From positions 124,001 to 188,000 of the forward strand of contig NZ_BLZO01000091.1 of the NCBI RefSeq assembly GCF_014132355.1: 64,000 nucleotides of DNA, read 5' to 3'. Each line of letters starts with the position of its first letter. The stretch's first letter is position 1. Source of the stretch: Okeania sp. KiyG1 (GTDB taxonomy: Bacteria; Cyanobacteriota; Cyanobacteriia; Cyanobacteriales; Microcoleaceae). The position numbers and the translations under genes are program-made. Shown one piece after another: positions 8,836 to 17,601 of this stretch. The notes below the pieces were generated by a model, which was not told the origin of the DNA, did not search any database, and worked only from the letters and a program-made list of their open reading frames with translations.

Positions 8836-9816
8836 ATGTCAGAAAAATTAACAGTTCTGCCCCATGAATATCCAGACACCAGTCACATGATTCTGGAGGA
8901 TGATACTCCCTTGGATAGTTTTATTAATGAAAAACAACAACGCTTGCTCACAACTGTATTTTATAGCGGTGCGGAAATACCAATAAATGTTCCTTTTATT
9001 GTTGCTGCTAATGTGGGTTTATTTTCTCATCTCCGAGATTCAGGAATTGTACCTGATGTGTTTTTAAGCTTAAATATTGTTGGTGAAAAAGAATGGTGGG
9101 AACGTAATGTTCGTTCTTATTTATTCTGGGAATTTGGCAAACCACCAGATGTAGTAATTGAAATTGTTTCTCCCACTCCCGGCAATGAATTAGGAAGTAA
9201 ATTAACAGACTACGCAGAGTTACGAATTCCTTATTATGTTGTCTACGATCCATTGCAAAAACTAAGTGAAACTGTACTGCAAGTATTTCAACTTCAATTT
9301 AATTCTTACATCCCTAAAAATGATGCTTGGTTTCCTGATGTGAATCTGGGATTAACTCTGTGGAGTGGTACTTTTGAAAATCTGAATGGTACTTGGTTGC
9401 GTTGGTGCAATGTCGATGGAAATGTAATTCAAACAGGAGATGAAATAGCAGTAGAAAAAAAAGCTGAAATATCTCAAAAGGATGTTGAAATATTCCAAAA
9501 GAATGCTGAAATATCTCAAAAGGATGCTCAAATATTCCAAAAGAATGCTGAAATATCTCAAAAGGATGTTGAAATATTCCAAAAGAATGCTGAAATATCT
9601 CAAAAGGATGCTGAAATATCCCAAAAGGATGCTGAAATTAAACAGGCGTTATTATTGGCAATTGAAATGGGATTAAAACTCAAGTTTGGTGATGAATTCG
9701 TAGGGATATTATCCGAGATTTCAGAAATTAATGATGTGAAATTGTTAGAGAGAATTGTTTCTCAAATTCCCCTGATTTCTTCAGCGGATGAATTACGAAA
9801 ACTATATACTGAATAG
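8836..9816 (+). CDS. Uma2 (DUF820) family protein with a coiled-coil repeat tail
   Basis: Uma2 proteins have a PD-(D/E)XK-type nuclease fold and are hugely amplified in cyanobacteria; their substrates are unknown. Here the core covers about residues 1-190. It shows PPDVVIEIVSPTPGNELG, with the acidic pair expected at the metal site, followed by the YAELRIPYYVVYDP segment typical of the family. Residues about 205-270 are repeats of EISQKDVEIFQKNA, that is 14 residues or 42 bp, predicted to form a coiled coil. Start ATG 8836 was chosen because GGAGGTAATT directly precedes it; the frame is open further upstream but only through an AT repeat. The 42-bp DNA repeats give long reading frames on the other strand and in frame +2, which I regard as shadows. 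Confidence 0.85.
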   Translation: MSEKLTVLPHEYPDTSHMILEDDTPLDSFINEKQQRLLTTVFYSGAEIPINVPFIVAANVGLFSHLRDSGIVPDVFLSLNIVGEKEWWERNVRSYLFWEFGKPPDVVIEIVSPTPGNELGSKLTDYAELRIPYYVVYDPLQKLSETVLQVFQLQFNSYIPKNDAWFPDVNLGLTLWSGTFENLNGTWLRWCNVDGNVIQTGDEIAVEKKAEISQKDVEIFQKNAEISQKDAQIFQKNAEISQKDVEIFQKNAEISQKDAEISQKDAEIKQALLLAIEMGLKLKFGDEFVGILSEISEINDVKLLERIVSQIPLISSADELRKLYTE

Positions 9817-9888
9817 AATAATATCATGTGCGCTTGGGTAGCACAATAAAACTTCGTTCGGTATTAAAGATAAGAGTCTATATTGTAG

Positions 9889-9908
9889 GGGCGAATGGCC
9901 ATTCGCCC
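9889..9908. repeat. Perfect 20-bp palindrome
   Basis: GGGCGAATGGCCATTCGCCC is fully self-complementary and lies between the Uma2 gene and the convergent protease gene. Imperfect relatives occur near 20087, 20445 and 51930. It could form a hairpin in either transcript, but no T-run follows, so I do not call it a terminator. Confidence 0.7.
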
Positions 9909-9966
9909 TTACCGATTGTATGACGATCGACGCAATTATATTACTCCGAAGCCAACGGATTTGATA

Positions 9967-12900
9967 TTACTCTCTAATAACAAAATCATCAACTTCAAGC
10001 AATGCTCCATTACTCAAAGTCGCAAACCGAGCGCCATCACCAAAACCACCAGCACTACCATTAGTATTGTAGAATAAACCACCATTATTACTGTTGTAAA
10101 CAATAACAGCATCAGAAGTTGCAGCACCTCCTGTAACAGTAGCAAAATCTACCTCTATATCGTTAATAGCAGTAAATGTAGTTCGATCCAAAAGAATTTT
10201 ATCTCGACCAACAACAAAATCAGTAATTTCATCCACACCAATATCATCAGCATCAAATTCCTGACTTGTAGCAAAGATAAAACGGTCAATACTAGCACCA
10301 CCAGTCATAGTGTCATCTCCACTTCCACCGTTGAGGCGATCGCGACCGATACCGCCATTCATCTCATCGTTGCCATACCCACCAAAGAGAAAGTCAATAC
10401 CAGGACGACCTTCTAAAACATCATCGCCATCCTGACCATAGAGAGAGTCATTACCACCACTGCCAATAATTGAGTCATCGCCACCACTACCTGCTAGGGT
10501 ATCATTGCCTGCTAAACCTGTGATGGTATCGTTACCAGTACCGCCACTGAGCGCTTCTGCTTGAGAAGTACCTGGAATAGACTGGTCTGGGTCAGGAGTT
10601 GGAAAAGTGACTTCTTCTATGGTTGTGACGATCGTATTATTTGATTTGTCAGTTTCAGGGACATCGTCGAAGAAATTAATAACCATCCCAATCTGATAAT
10701 CTGTATTTTCATCAAAAGTAAACTCATCTTCAGTAGGCAGCAAAATAGTTTGGGTAAACTCATCGGTACTGCTGTTACCAGGCAAATCTTGTATCCAGGT
10801 AAAATCAAGTAGGAAGTCTTCTTCTCGGTCAATATTAGCATCCTCGGATAACAAGAAATCTACCCAGAATCCAGTAGCATCGTCGCTACCAGTGTTGTCT
10901 ACAGAAAAGTCAACATCAATAAACTCACCAGGACTAACCTCTTCTGTAGTTATTTCCAGAAGTTGACTAGATAGATCGATATCATTCTCAAAGGTGGAAA
11001 GAAACACTTCCAGATTAATATTACCAACTTCACCATTGAACCCATCCACTGCGATGTTGTAACTTTCCCCTGCAACCACATCAAAAGTAATCTCACTTTG
11101 GATACCAAAATCCACACTATCATCACTGCTCGCTACTTCAGTTAATTCAGAAAGGGTAGAACCAGTGTAAGCTGCTAATACTGTATCAAAATCACTACCA
11201 TCAGTGTTGATAGTTACAGCACCAGATTCGGGAGCAGTATAAGTCCACCACAGAGATGCAGCAGCATCATTTCCTGCATGAGATGGTTCTCCTGGTTCGC
11301 TAGTAGCACCCTCATTCCTACCCATGAAAACATCAGTATCATTTAAAGAAATTCTGTTGGCAAAGTCATCGTTGGCGAGAAGATCCGTCTGTAACGATAA
11401 AGCTAACTCAACATCTCCTGCTGCTCCATTGAACCCGTCCACTGCAATTTTATAGTTAGTTCCAGCTTCTACTTCAAACATGATTTCACTTTGCACATCG
11501 AATCCAGCATCGTCATTGCTGGCAACTTCGGTTAAGTCCTGGAGAGAGGAACCTGTGTAAGCGGCTAAAACTGTGTCGAAACTACTATCAAAAGTATCAA
11601 TACTCACTAATCCCGAACTGGGAGCTGTCCAATTCCACCAGATAGAACTACCACCATCGTTTTCTGCATGGTTAGGTTCGTCTGCTTCTTTGGAAGCGTT
11701 GAGGTTACTGGTAGCTGCACTATCAGAAGTACCAGTGAGAGTAGCACTGTCAGCAAAATTATCGTTTGGTATCGATGTAGTTTGCTGGACTAAATCTAAA
11801 ACAATATTGCCCTGTTCGCCCAAAAATCCATCGACGGCAATCTTATAATTTGTGCCCTCAACAGCGTCAAACATTACCAGACTTTCTACTGCATCACCAC
11901 CATTATCATCACTGACAACTTCAGTTAGGTCTGAGACAGAATCACCTGTATAAATTCCCAATACAGTGTCGAAATCACTACCATTAGTTGTTATAGTGAC
12001 TGAGCCAGATGTAGGTGCTGTCCAATTCCACCAAACGGAACTACCTTCATTCCCCTCAAGCTCATTTTCAGCATGAAGAGGTTCTCCATCTTCACTGGTA
12101 GCATCAAAGTTGAAGGCTTCAACGTTAGCAGAGGAACCAGTCAATGGAGAACTGTTTGAGAAGTTATCGTTTCCTACCTCTGTTGTTGTTTGCAAAAGGT
12201 TGAGGACAATATTGCCTGTCCGGTTAGAAACTCCATCCACTACAAAATGGTATGTTGTTTCTTCTACAGCATCAAAAACAATTTCACTTTGAGGAGGGTT
12301 AGAAGTGCTGTTGTCGTTGCTAGTAATTTCAGTCAACTCTGAGACAGAATCACCTGTATATGCAGCTAATACAGTATTAAAGTTACTGCCGAAAGTATCT
12401 ACAGTTACCTCTCCAGAAGTTGGAGCAGTCCAACTCCACCATACAGAATTATTCTCTCCTGTCTCAGAAACGCTAGCTGGTTCTCCTTGCTCAGAAGTTG
12501 CATTATTGTTTGTACCATTGACCGTGCTTGATATACCAGAAATAGAGTTACTATTTTGGAAATTATCATTTTCCACTCGAGGAGATTCCAGTTCTAATGC
12601 TGCAGCTAGGTCAAGTCTGGGTGTGGTAATTCCATTCCGGTGGTCTGTAATAGGTTTGCCAGTATCGAGCAACCGTTGCATAATTTGGTCAGGAGTGTCA
12701 TTTGGAAAAGCTTCACTCAAGACAGCAACCGCACCTGCAACATGAGGCGCGGCCATGGAAGTACCATCGAAATTCTCTAATCCTCCAGCAGTGATATACG
12801 CTCCTGGTGCTAATATGTCTAGAAATTGGGCGCTGTTGGAAAAAATTGCTACTCGATCTGGTTCAGCAGTATCCTCATTATTGTTATAGGAACCTCTAAA

Positions 12901-13809
12901 GTCATACACCGCACCAACAGATACTGCACTTTCAAAAGCTGCGGGGTTTCCAATTGCGTCTGTAAAGTATTCATTCCCAGAAGCAACAATACTCAGAATT
13001 CCTGCTTCTTTTGCATTAGCAATTGCTTGACCCAGAGGATCGCTATTGTCAGCAACTGGACTTTCTAACTTTTCCTCACCAAGACTCATATTGATGGCTT
13101 TGATATTGAACCGCTCTTTGTTATCAATTGCCCAGTTAATCGCACTGATAATGTCTGGATCGGCGGCACCACCTTTATCAAAAACGTCTAGTGCCAAAAT
13201 ATCAGCACCTGGTGCAACTCCAGCAGCTATAGCACTAACATTGGTTCCATGATTACTACTGTCATCCTCAACGCCATCATCAGGAGCAAAGTCCCGGGAA
13301 AATGCTACTCGTCCTTCTAGTCCTGGAGCATTTGTTCTTGCACCTGAATCCAAAACAGCAATAGCTGTACCTTCTCCAGTAAATCCGTTTGCTACTGCTT
13401 GGGGTTGATTGATTAGGGGTAGACTTTGTTGTAGCAACGGTTGATATGTTTCTGGAACTGATGCTTGTAAAACATTAGGATTTGCTACCAGTTGCTCTAA
13501 AGGTATTTCTGAATCAAACCGGATGAATGAAATTGGTAGGTTTTGATAGTCATCTATGACTTCAAATCCTGTTGGTAAACTAGAGAGTACTTCTGATTTT
13601 AGTTCAGTTAGCAATTGTGCTTTGTATTCTAAATGTACATCGCTACCTGCCTCAAATTCTCCCTGTTGTATTAGAGTTTGTACCAGTGCATCTATTTCAG
13701 CACTATCGAATGAAACAAGAAGTTCTTGGGGTTTTTCATTTGCTAAGGCTCTCACTACATCTTCTGATATGGTGGTATTAGTGGAATTTTTCTCTGCAGT
13801 TTGATTCAT
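9967..13809 (-). CDS. Secreted subtilisin-like (S8) protease with four beta-sandwich repeats, CARDB-like domain and RTX C-terminus
   Basis: This is an extracellular serine protease, probably exported by a type I system given the RTX tail and absence of an N-terminal signal peptide. Residues 1-140 look like a prodomain. The S8 catalytic domain (about 140-400) shows Asp154 (VLDSG), His187 (NHGT), oxyanion Asn279 (ASGN) and Ser351 (GTSMAAPH). Four repeats of about 130 residues follow (about 415-945). Each runs NDNF...GEP..A...(S)(V/I)WW.W(T)AP.SG...T......FDTVLA.YTG, and they are presumably binding or spacing modules. A CARDB-like region lies at about 950-1060. RTX calcium-binding nonapeptides (GG.GNDT, GG.GDD) fill about 1070-1180, followed by a 100-residue tail (IDRFIF...DDFVIRE). 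That RTX block and tail are nearly identical to those of the phytase fusion at 20806. Function is inferred from motifs. The target is unknown. Confidence 0.9.
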   Translation of the reverse strand: MNQTAEKNSTNTTISEDVVRALANEKPQELLVSFDSAEIDALVQTLIQQGEFEAGSDVHLEYKAQLLTELKSEVLSSLPTGFEVIDDYQNLPISFIRFDSEIPLEQLVANPNVLQASVPETYQPLLQQSLPLINQPQAVANGFTGEGTAIAVLDSGARTNAPGLEGRVAFSRDFAPDDGVEDDSSNHGTNVSAIAAGVAPGADILALDVFDKGGAADPDIISAINWAIDNKERFNIKAINMSLGEEKLESPVADNSDPLGQAIANAKEAGILSIVASGNEYFTDAIGNPAAFESAVSVGAVYDFRGSYNNNEDTAEPDRVAIFSNSAQFLDILAPGAYITAGGLENFDGTSMAAPHVAGAVAVLSEAFPNDTPDQIMQRLLDTGKPITDHRNGITTPRLDLAAALELESPRVENDNFQNSNSISGISSTVNGTNNNATSEQGEPASVSETGENNSVWWSWTAPTSGEVTVDTFGSNFNTVLAAYTGDSVSELTEITSNDNSTSNPPQSEIVFDAVEETTYHFVVDGVSNRTGNIVLNLLQTTTEVGNDNFSNSSPLTGSSANVEAFNFDATSEDGEPLHAENELEGNEGSSVWWNWTAPTSGSVTITTNGSDFDTVLGIYTGDSVSDLTEVVSDDNGGDAVESLVMFDAVEGTNYKIAVDGFLGEQGNIVLDLVQQTTSIPNDNFADSATLTGTSDSAATSNLNASKEADEPNHAENDGGSSIWWNWTAPSSGLVSIDTFDSSFDTVLAAYTGSSLQDLTEVASNDDAGFDVQSEIMFEVEAGTNYKIAVDGFNGAAGDVELALSLQTDLLANDDFANRISLNDTDVFMGRNEGATSEPGEPSHAGNDAAASLWWTYTAPESGAVTINTDGSDFDTVLAAYTGSTLSELTEVASSDDSVDFGIQSEITFDVVAGESYNIAVDGFNGEVGNINLEVFLSTFENDIDLSSQLLEITTEEVSPGEFIDVDFSVDNTGSDDATGFWVDFLLSEDANIDREEDFLLDFTWIQDLPGNSSTDEFTQTILLPTEDEFTFDENTDYQIGMVINFFDDVPETDKSNNTIVTTIEEVTFPTPDPDQSIPGTSQAEALSGGTGNDTITGLAGNDTLAGSGGDDSIIGSGGNDSLYGQDGDDVLEGRPGIDFLFGGYGNDEMNGGIGRDRLNGGSGDDTMTGGASIDRFIFATSQEFDADDIGVDEITDFVVGRDKILLDRTTFTAINDIEVDFATVTGGAATSDAVIVYNSNNGGLFYNTNGSAGGFGDGARFATLSNGALLEVDDFVIRE

Positions 13810-13983
13810 TAGTCTAAGAAAAAATATACAAACTTTTCTAGTATATCATATTTTATTGATATTGACACATATAAATACATAAAGCGCTTTTTAGATTGAT
13901 CAACTATTAGGGTTTGCTGAAAAAAGCAGAGTGTGGGAAGTGTGGGGAAGGAGGGAAGAGAGATTCATTAATTGATAATGGAT

Positions 13984-14120
13984 AATTACCTCTGGTTAAA
14001 ACCGCTACGGAATTGAATATAAGGAAATATTATTTCTTCTCTTGGTTGATTGGATATGGTTAGGAAATCCATCCATCTATCGACCGCTTTTTTCCCCTTA
14101 AAAGGGGAGGCTTTAAACCT
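13984..14120 (-). repeat. Interspersed GCCTCCCC/AGGTAATTA repeat, copy D
   Basis: The copy lies in reverse orientation, from TAATTACCTCTGGTTAAAAC to AAAAGGGGAGGCTTTAAACC. It sits in the 366-base spacer between the protease start and the XisI stop, which otherwise holds only the GGGTTTGCTGAAAAAAG motif (13911) and AATTATT heptamers (about 14125-14158). Confidence 0.7.
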
Positions 14121-14175
14121 GAATTATTTAATTATTAATTATTAATTATTAATTATCCATTGGTAAGTTCTATTT

Positions 14176-14511
14176 TTATTGAACTGCAAATTCCGTATAA
14201 GGGCGAATATGTTCCGGGTTAAAAGCAAGTAAAATTTGATTTTTAGGAATACCTGCTGCTAATAAGTCGGTGGTGATACCTTCTTCTATTCCGTCTCTTT
14301 GTATCCAGATTTTATTATCTATAATTTGCAGATGAACTAAGCAACCATGTACTCTTTCTCTGTTTTCCCATCCCTCTAAAAGAATGAGATAATTATCAGA
14401 ATCTTGATCTATTATTAGGACTCGATTAACTTCCCCTGTTGCATAGCGTAAGTTAGCATAATAAGTGAGAGATTCAATAATAATTTTTCTGATATTGTCT
14501 AGGTTATCCAT
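14176..14511 (-). CDS. xisI: XisI family protein (fdxN element excision controlling factor-like)
   Basis: XisI was defined as a factor controlling excision of the fdxN element in heterocystous Anabaena, but copies are widespread in cyanobacteria, usually beside xisH, and most have no linked excision element. The 111-residue protein fits the family throughout. It has an N-terminal helix (IRKIIIESLTYYANLRYA), the strand pair RVLIIDQDSDNYLILLEGW, then HGCLVHLQIIDNKIWIQRDG and the ending GIPKNQILLAFNPEHIRPYTEFA. A strong AGGAGGT ribosome site sits 10 bases before the ATG. No xisH gene is next to it. The HAD gene lies immediately upstream on the same strand, 51 bases away. Its job here is unknown. 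Confidence 0.88.
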   Translation of the reverse strand: MDNLDNIRKIIIESLTYYANLRYATGEVNRVLIIDQDSDNYLILLEGWENRERVHGCLVHLQIIDNKIWIQRDGIEEGITTDLLAAGIPKNQILLAFNPEHIRPYTEFAVQ

Positions 14512-14562
14512 TTTAATATTACCTCCTGAAGTTGGTCGAAAACTAATAATTTCAATTGAAAA

Positions 14563-15291
14563 TTAGAAGTGATTGTTGAGAATATTCTCCCAAGAGGTAC
14601 GTATCATATTTGCAGGAATCGACACCTCTAAGTTTTTTTTATTAGCGATAACAAAAGGTCTATTTGCAACAGAAAGAATACCTGCATCATTTCCTTGAGG
14701 ATCATCGCCGTATGCAGATTCTACATAACTAGAAAGATCATTGATTTGAATTCCTAAAGCTTTAGAAATACCAACAATCTTATCCTGGCCCATATTGAAA
14801 TGCAAAAGCGATTGTGTTTCCCAGTTAATAATAGAACCAGAAACAAAAATTTTACTTTGATGCTCAGTTGAAAGCAAATTATGATTTACTAATTCCTCTA
14901 GAAAAGCTTCTGCTCCCTCATTATAATTTGTGGTTGATAAGACAATCTGAAAACCAGTATCTATGGATTTTCTGATATGGCTGATTGCAGCTAAGTAATA
15001 ATTTTTGTTCTCAATAATACTCTTAGATAATTCTTTTGCTCGTTTTTTTATATTGTTTGTCTTACAATCCCCATCTATACACTTAATACCTTTTTGCATC
15101 ATTACCTTAGACGATTCATAAGGGCAGTCCCCTCTCCTCAAACTATCTTTCCATAATTCAATATGTTGATCAAATTTATCAGGGTTGGAAGACAACGAAC
15201 GAGTAGTTAAGTACCATAAATCATTACCTGGGATTGTTATAGTTCCATCTATGTCATAGATGCGCAATAAATTTATATCATTTTTGCTCAT
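14563..15291 (-). CDS. HAD-superfamily hydrolase (SerB/PSPase-like class)
   Basis: This is a probable phosphatase acting on a small molecule in the cytoplasm. The four HAD motifs are visible. Motif I is YDIDGTI, with nucleophile Asp13 and acid/base Asp15. Motif II is VLSTTN near residue 118, motif III the lysine in DKIVGI near 170, and motif IV GDDPQGNDAG near 195. The large cap between motifs I and II contains four cysteines, including CIDGDC, which is unusual and might bind metal. Length is 242 residues. It overlaps a possible 19-codon leader ORF, and XisI follows downstream on the same strand, so the two may share a transcript. The substrate cannot be told from sequence. Confidence 0.8.
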   Translation of the reverse strand: MSKNDINLLRIYDIDGTITIPGNDLWYLTTRSLSSNPDKFDQHIELWKDSLRRGDCPYESSKVMMQKGIKCIDGDCKTNNIKKRAKELSKSIIENKNYYLAAISHIRKSIDTGFQIVLSTTNYNEGAEAFLEELVNHNLLSTEHQSKIFVSGSIINWETQSLLHFNMGQDKIVGISKALGIQINDLSSYVESAYGDDPQGNDAGILSVANRPFVIANKKNLEVSIPANMIRTSWENILNNHF

Positions 15292-15337
15292 ATACTAACT
15301 CATCAGCTACAGATTCTGGAATAATAAATCTTACCAT
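15278..15337 (-). CDS. Possible leader ORF overlapping the HAD gene start
   Basis: A 19-codon frame (MVRFIIPESVADELVYEQK) starts with ATG about 8 bases after GGGGAG and ends 14 bases inside the HAD gene, in another frame, so it could couple translation. Sequence similar to its first codons also lies upstream of the neighbouring pentapeptide gene (about 17543-17580), where the frame is broken. It may be a leader or the relic of a gene end. Confidence 0.3.
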   Translation of the reverse strand: MVRFIIPESVADELVYEQK

Positions 15338-15424
15338 ACTAATCTCCCCAATAAAATATTCTTGAATCTGAACTTCCTCTTCTGGGCGATCATTTCTAGA
15401 TTTTTCTCAGGGGGAAGTTCAGTT

Positions 15425-17506
15425 TTATGGTTCAATCCAACCTTCAATAGCTGCGACGAAAATATTAGCAATTGGATTATCTATAGCTTCTTTTAATGCT
15501 TCAGTTCCTGCTGATTTTAATACTCCTATTACCCGCTGTTTTAATGTGGGGTTATTTTCTACAATTTCAATTGCTTGAGTAACAACTGCCATTTGACTTG
15601 CTGTAGTTTCTGTAGGGTTTGATTCTTCTAATTGTTTGAGTAACTCCTGAATTTCTTTAGCAGCTTCAGCCAAGTTTCGTTTTGTTTCGGGGTTAGTGGA
15701 ATAGTTGTATTGATTTCCACTTATTTGGTCTCTACCAGCAAGACCTCCTCCAAATTTTTGGTCTCTACCAGCAAAACCTCCTCCAAACGTTGGATTATTA
15801 AATTCATTTTTAATTTTTTCTTGTTCTGCCATTATTTTTACAATCTCCATTATTATATTTTTGTAGTGTTCTATTTGTTGATTTAAAAGCTTAATTTTCT
15901 GATTTTTAGCTTTTAACTTTGGTTTATATTTTTCCCAGAATTTACGCTCATATTCTGCTTCGTCAACTTGATCGGGAACTTTGACCCGAATCACAAAAGC
16001 ACCGTCGCCTTTATTTTCTATTGTTTGGAGGACTGGTAATTCTCCTGTTTGACTTTCTACTCGAAGTTCTTCAAAAGTTTTCAGAAAAGCCTGCCAGTCA
16101 ATACCATCTTTGAAAATTAAATCGACGGTGTTGGGAATTTTCTGAACCAGTTTAGCAAATTCACCAGGTTCAAAATCTTTTTCTGGATCGGCAGGACGAC
16201 GTTGAGGGTCGGGAGCTAACTTAGTAGGTAATTTTAGGAAAATATAATCGCAATTAATTTCAATTAGTTTAGTCGTATTGCTGATTCCCCAATCTTCGAT
16301 ATATGCTCCTGTTAAAGTTGCTCTAGTTAAATCAGCTCCTTCTAGTAAAGTTTGAACTAACTTAGCTCTTGATAAATTAGCATTTTGTAAGTTGGCACGG
16401 TTTAAGTATGTACCGATGAAGCTAGCATCTTGCAGGTTTGCTTCCTTTAAATTAATCCCTCTAAGGTCAAGGCGGTTAAAATTTTTATCTTGCCCTTCTC
16501 CTGTTGTGACTAACTCTCTGACTTTAGCATCTTTTAGATAAGTTTCCCCTGGTCGTATGCGGTCTAGTTTAACAGTATCTCTCCAACAAGTACGAGTTAT
16601 GTTAGCACCTCTAAAATCTGTGCTTTTGAGTCTGGCTTCTGTAAAGTTAGCATCAGTCAAGTTAGCGTCGCTAAAGCTAGTGCCTCCTGTTGCTGCAAAG
16701 GCCATAGCAATTTTCCGAACTCGGCTGTGCTTCTCATCTTCACTATTAGCTTGCCAACCAATGTAACTTCCTAGCAATACTGCTGCCACAGCTACACCAC
16801 CAGCTATTGCTCTACTCTCCCAGGAGTCAACAGCATTCAGAGCATCAAGCATAGACCCTTCGAGCTTTTTATCTACAGTGCTAGCTGTAGCCATAGCTGC
16901 TACCGTTACACCTACAACAGCAACAAACGCCCCAGACATGACTGTAGCTACAAAAATAGTCAAGGTTATTATTACAGCCAAAGCCCCAACTAAAACGATA
17001 AAAATAGCTACAGCCGCTGATCCTGTTCCAATTCCCGCCATTGTTCCATAAAAAATTCCAGCTATAGCTACAGCTGTAGCCAGAGACAAACCTACGGTAA
17101 TTATAGCAGGCATATATCCTTGTTTAATACTAAAAATAAAGAAAGCAGCTAATGATACAAAGACAATCACACCTAGAGCAATAGGATATTTTTGAATGAA
17201 TGCAGGCTGTAGCATACCAGAAGCAATAAGACTAGCAAACCCAGATGCTTCTCCTAATAGCACCGACACTAAAAGTGACACCGCTACCAAGAGAACTGCC
17301 CAACGTTTCTGTAATCCTGCCTTAGCTCCACAAAACTTAGCACCCGTTAGATTTGCCCAACGAAAATTAGTACCTCGAATATCCGCCCCACTAAAATCTA
17401 CTCCAGACAAATTTTTTCCCTTAAAAGATAAACCCCGAAGACTCTCTCCTCGAAAATTTCGTCTACCTTTGTCATATTCCTGCAATATTTCATGTACTCT
17501 CATCAT
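15425..17506 (-). CDS. Polytopic membrane protein with two pentapeptide-repeat blocks and a GGGxAGRDQ tail
   Basis: The 693-residue protein has a clear mosaic structure. Residues about 18-62 form a first pentapeptide block (GESLRGLSFKGKNLSGVDFS). Residues about 68-255 contain five to seven hydrophobic Ala/Val/Gly-rich segments, making it an integral membrane protein. A second pentapeptide block spans about 275-400 with a gap. Residues about 410-520 are an unrecognised globular domain (DPQRRPADPEKDFEPGEF...FVIRVKVPDQ). A coiled coil at about 520-565 leads to two copies of FGGG(F/L)AGRDQ, a Gly-rich motif often seen in cyanobacterial NTPase-linked and pentapeptide proteins. The C-terminal helical segment ends IANIFVAAIEGWIEP. 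No function is assigned. The arrangement suggests a membrane-tethered scaffold or sensor. Confidence 0.75.
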   Translation of the reverse strand: MMRVHEILQEYDKGRRNFRGESLRGLSFKGKNLSGVDFSGADIRGTNFRWANLTGAKFCGAKAGLQKRWAVLLVAVSLLVSVLLGEASGFASLIASGMLQPAFIQKYPIALGVIVFVSLAAFFIFSIKQGYMPAIITVGLSLATAVAIAGIFYGTMAGIGTGSAAVAIFIVLVGALAVIITLTIFVATVMSGAFVAVVGVTVAAMATASTVDKKLEGSMLDALNAVDSWESRAIAGGVAVAAVLLGSYIGWQANSEDEKHSRVRKIAMAFAATGGTSFSDANLTDANFTEARLKSTDFRGANITRTCWRDTVKLDRIRPGETYLKDAKVRELVTTGEGQDKNFNRLDLRGINLKEANLQDASFIGTYLNRANLQNANLSRAKLVQTLLEGADLTRATLTGAYIEDWGISNTTKLIEINCDYIFLKLPTKLAPDPQRRPADPEKDFEPGEFAKLVQKIPNTVDLIFKDGIDWQAFLKTFEELRVESQTGELPVLQTIENKGDGAFVIRVKVPDQVDEAEYERKFWEKYKPKLKAKNQKIKLLNQQIEHYKNIIMEIVKIMAEQEKIKNEFNNPTFGGGFAGRDQKFGGGLAGRDQISGNQYNYSTNPETKRNLAEAAKEIQELLKQLEESNPTETTASQMAVVTQAIEIVENNPTLKQRVIGVLKSAGTEALKEAIDNPIANIFVAAIEGWIEP

Positions 17507-17601
17507 TAGTACTCCTGGAAAATTGAGAATTTAAGGCCACTTAGTCAGCTACAGATTTTGGAAGATAAATTTTACCATACAAATAGTTTACAGTAAAATA
17601 T

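Noticed and set aside
9352-9676. Frames on both strands across the Uma2 coiled-coil repeats
   Set aside because: They are shadows produced by the 42-bp coding repeats of the real gene.
10617-13804. Several frames antisense to the RTX protease
   Set aside because: The S8 protease frame is clearly coding. The antisense frames follow from its codon bias.
14176-14511. XisI as a sign of a nearby excisable element
   Set aside because: No xisH, no xisF-type recombinase and no directly repeated core sites are visible. Most XisI copies are not linked to such elements.
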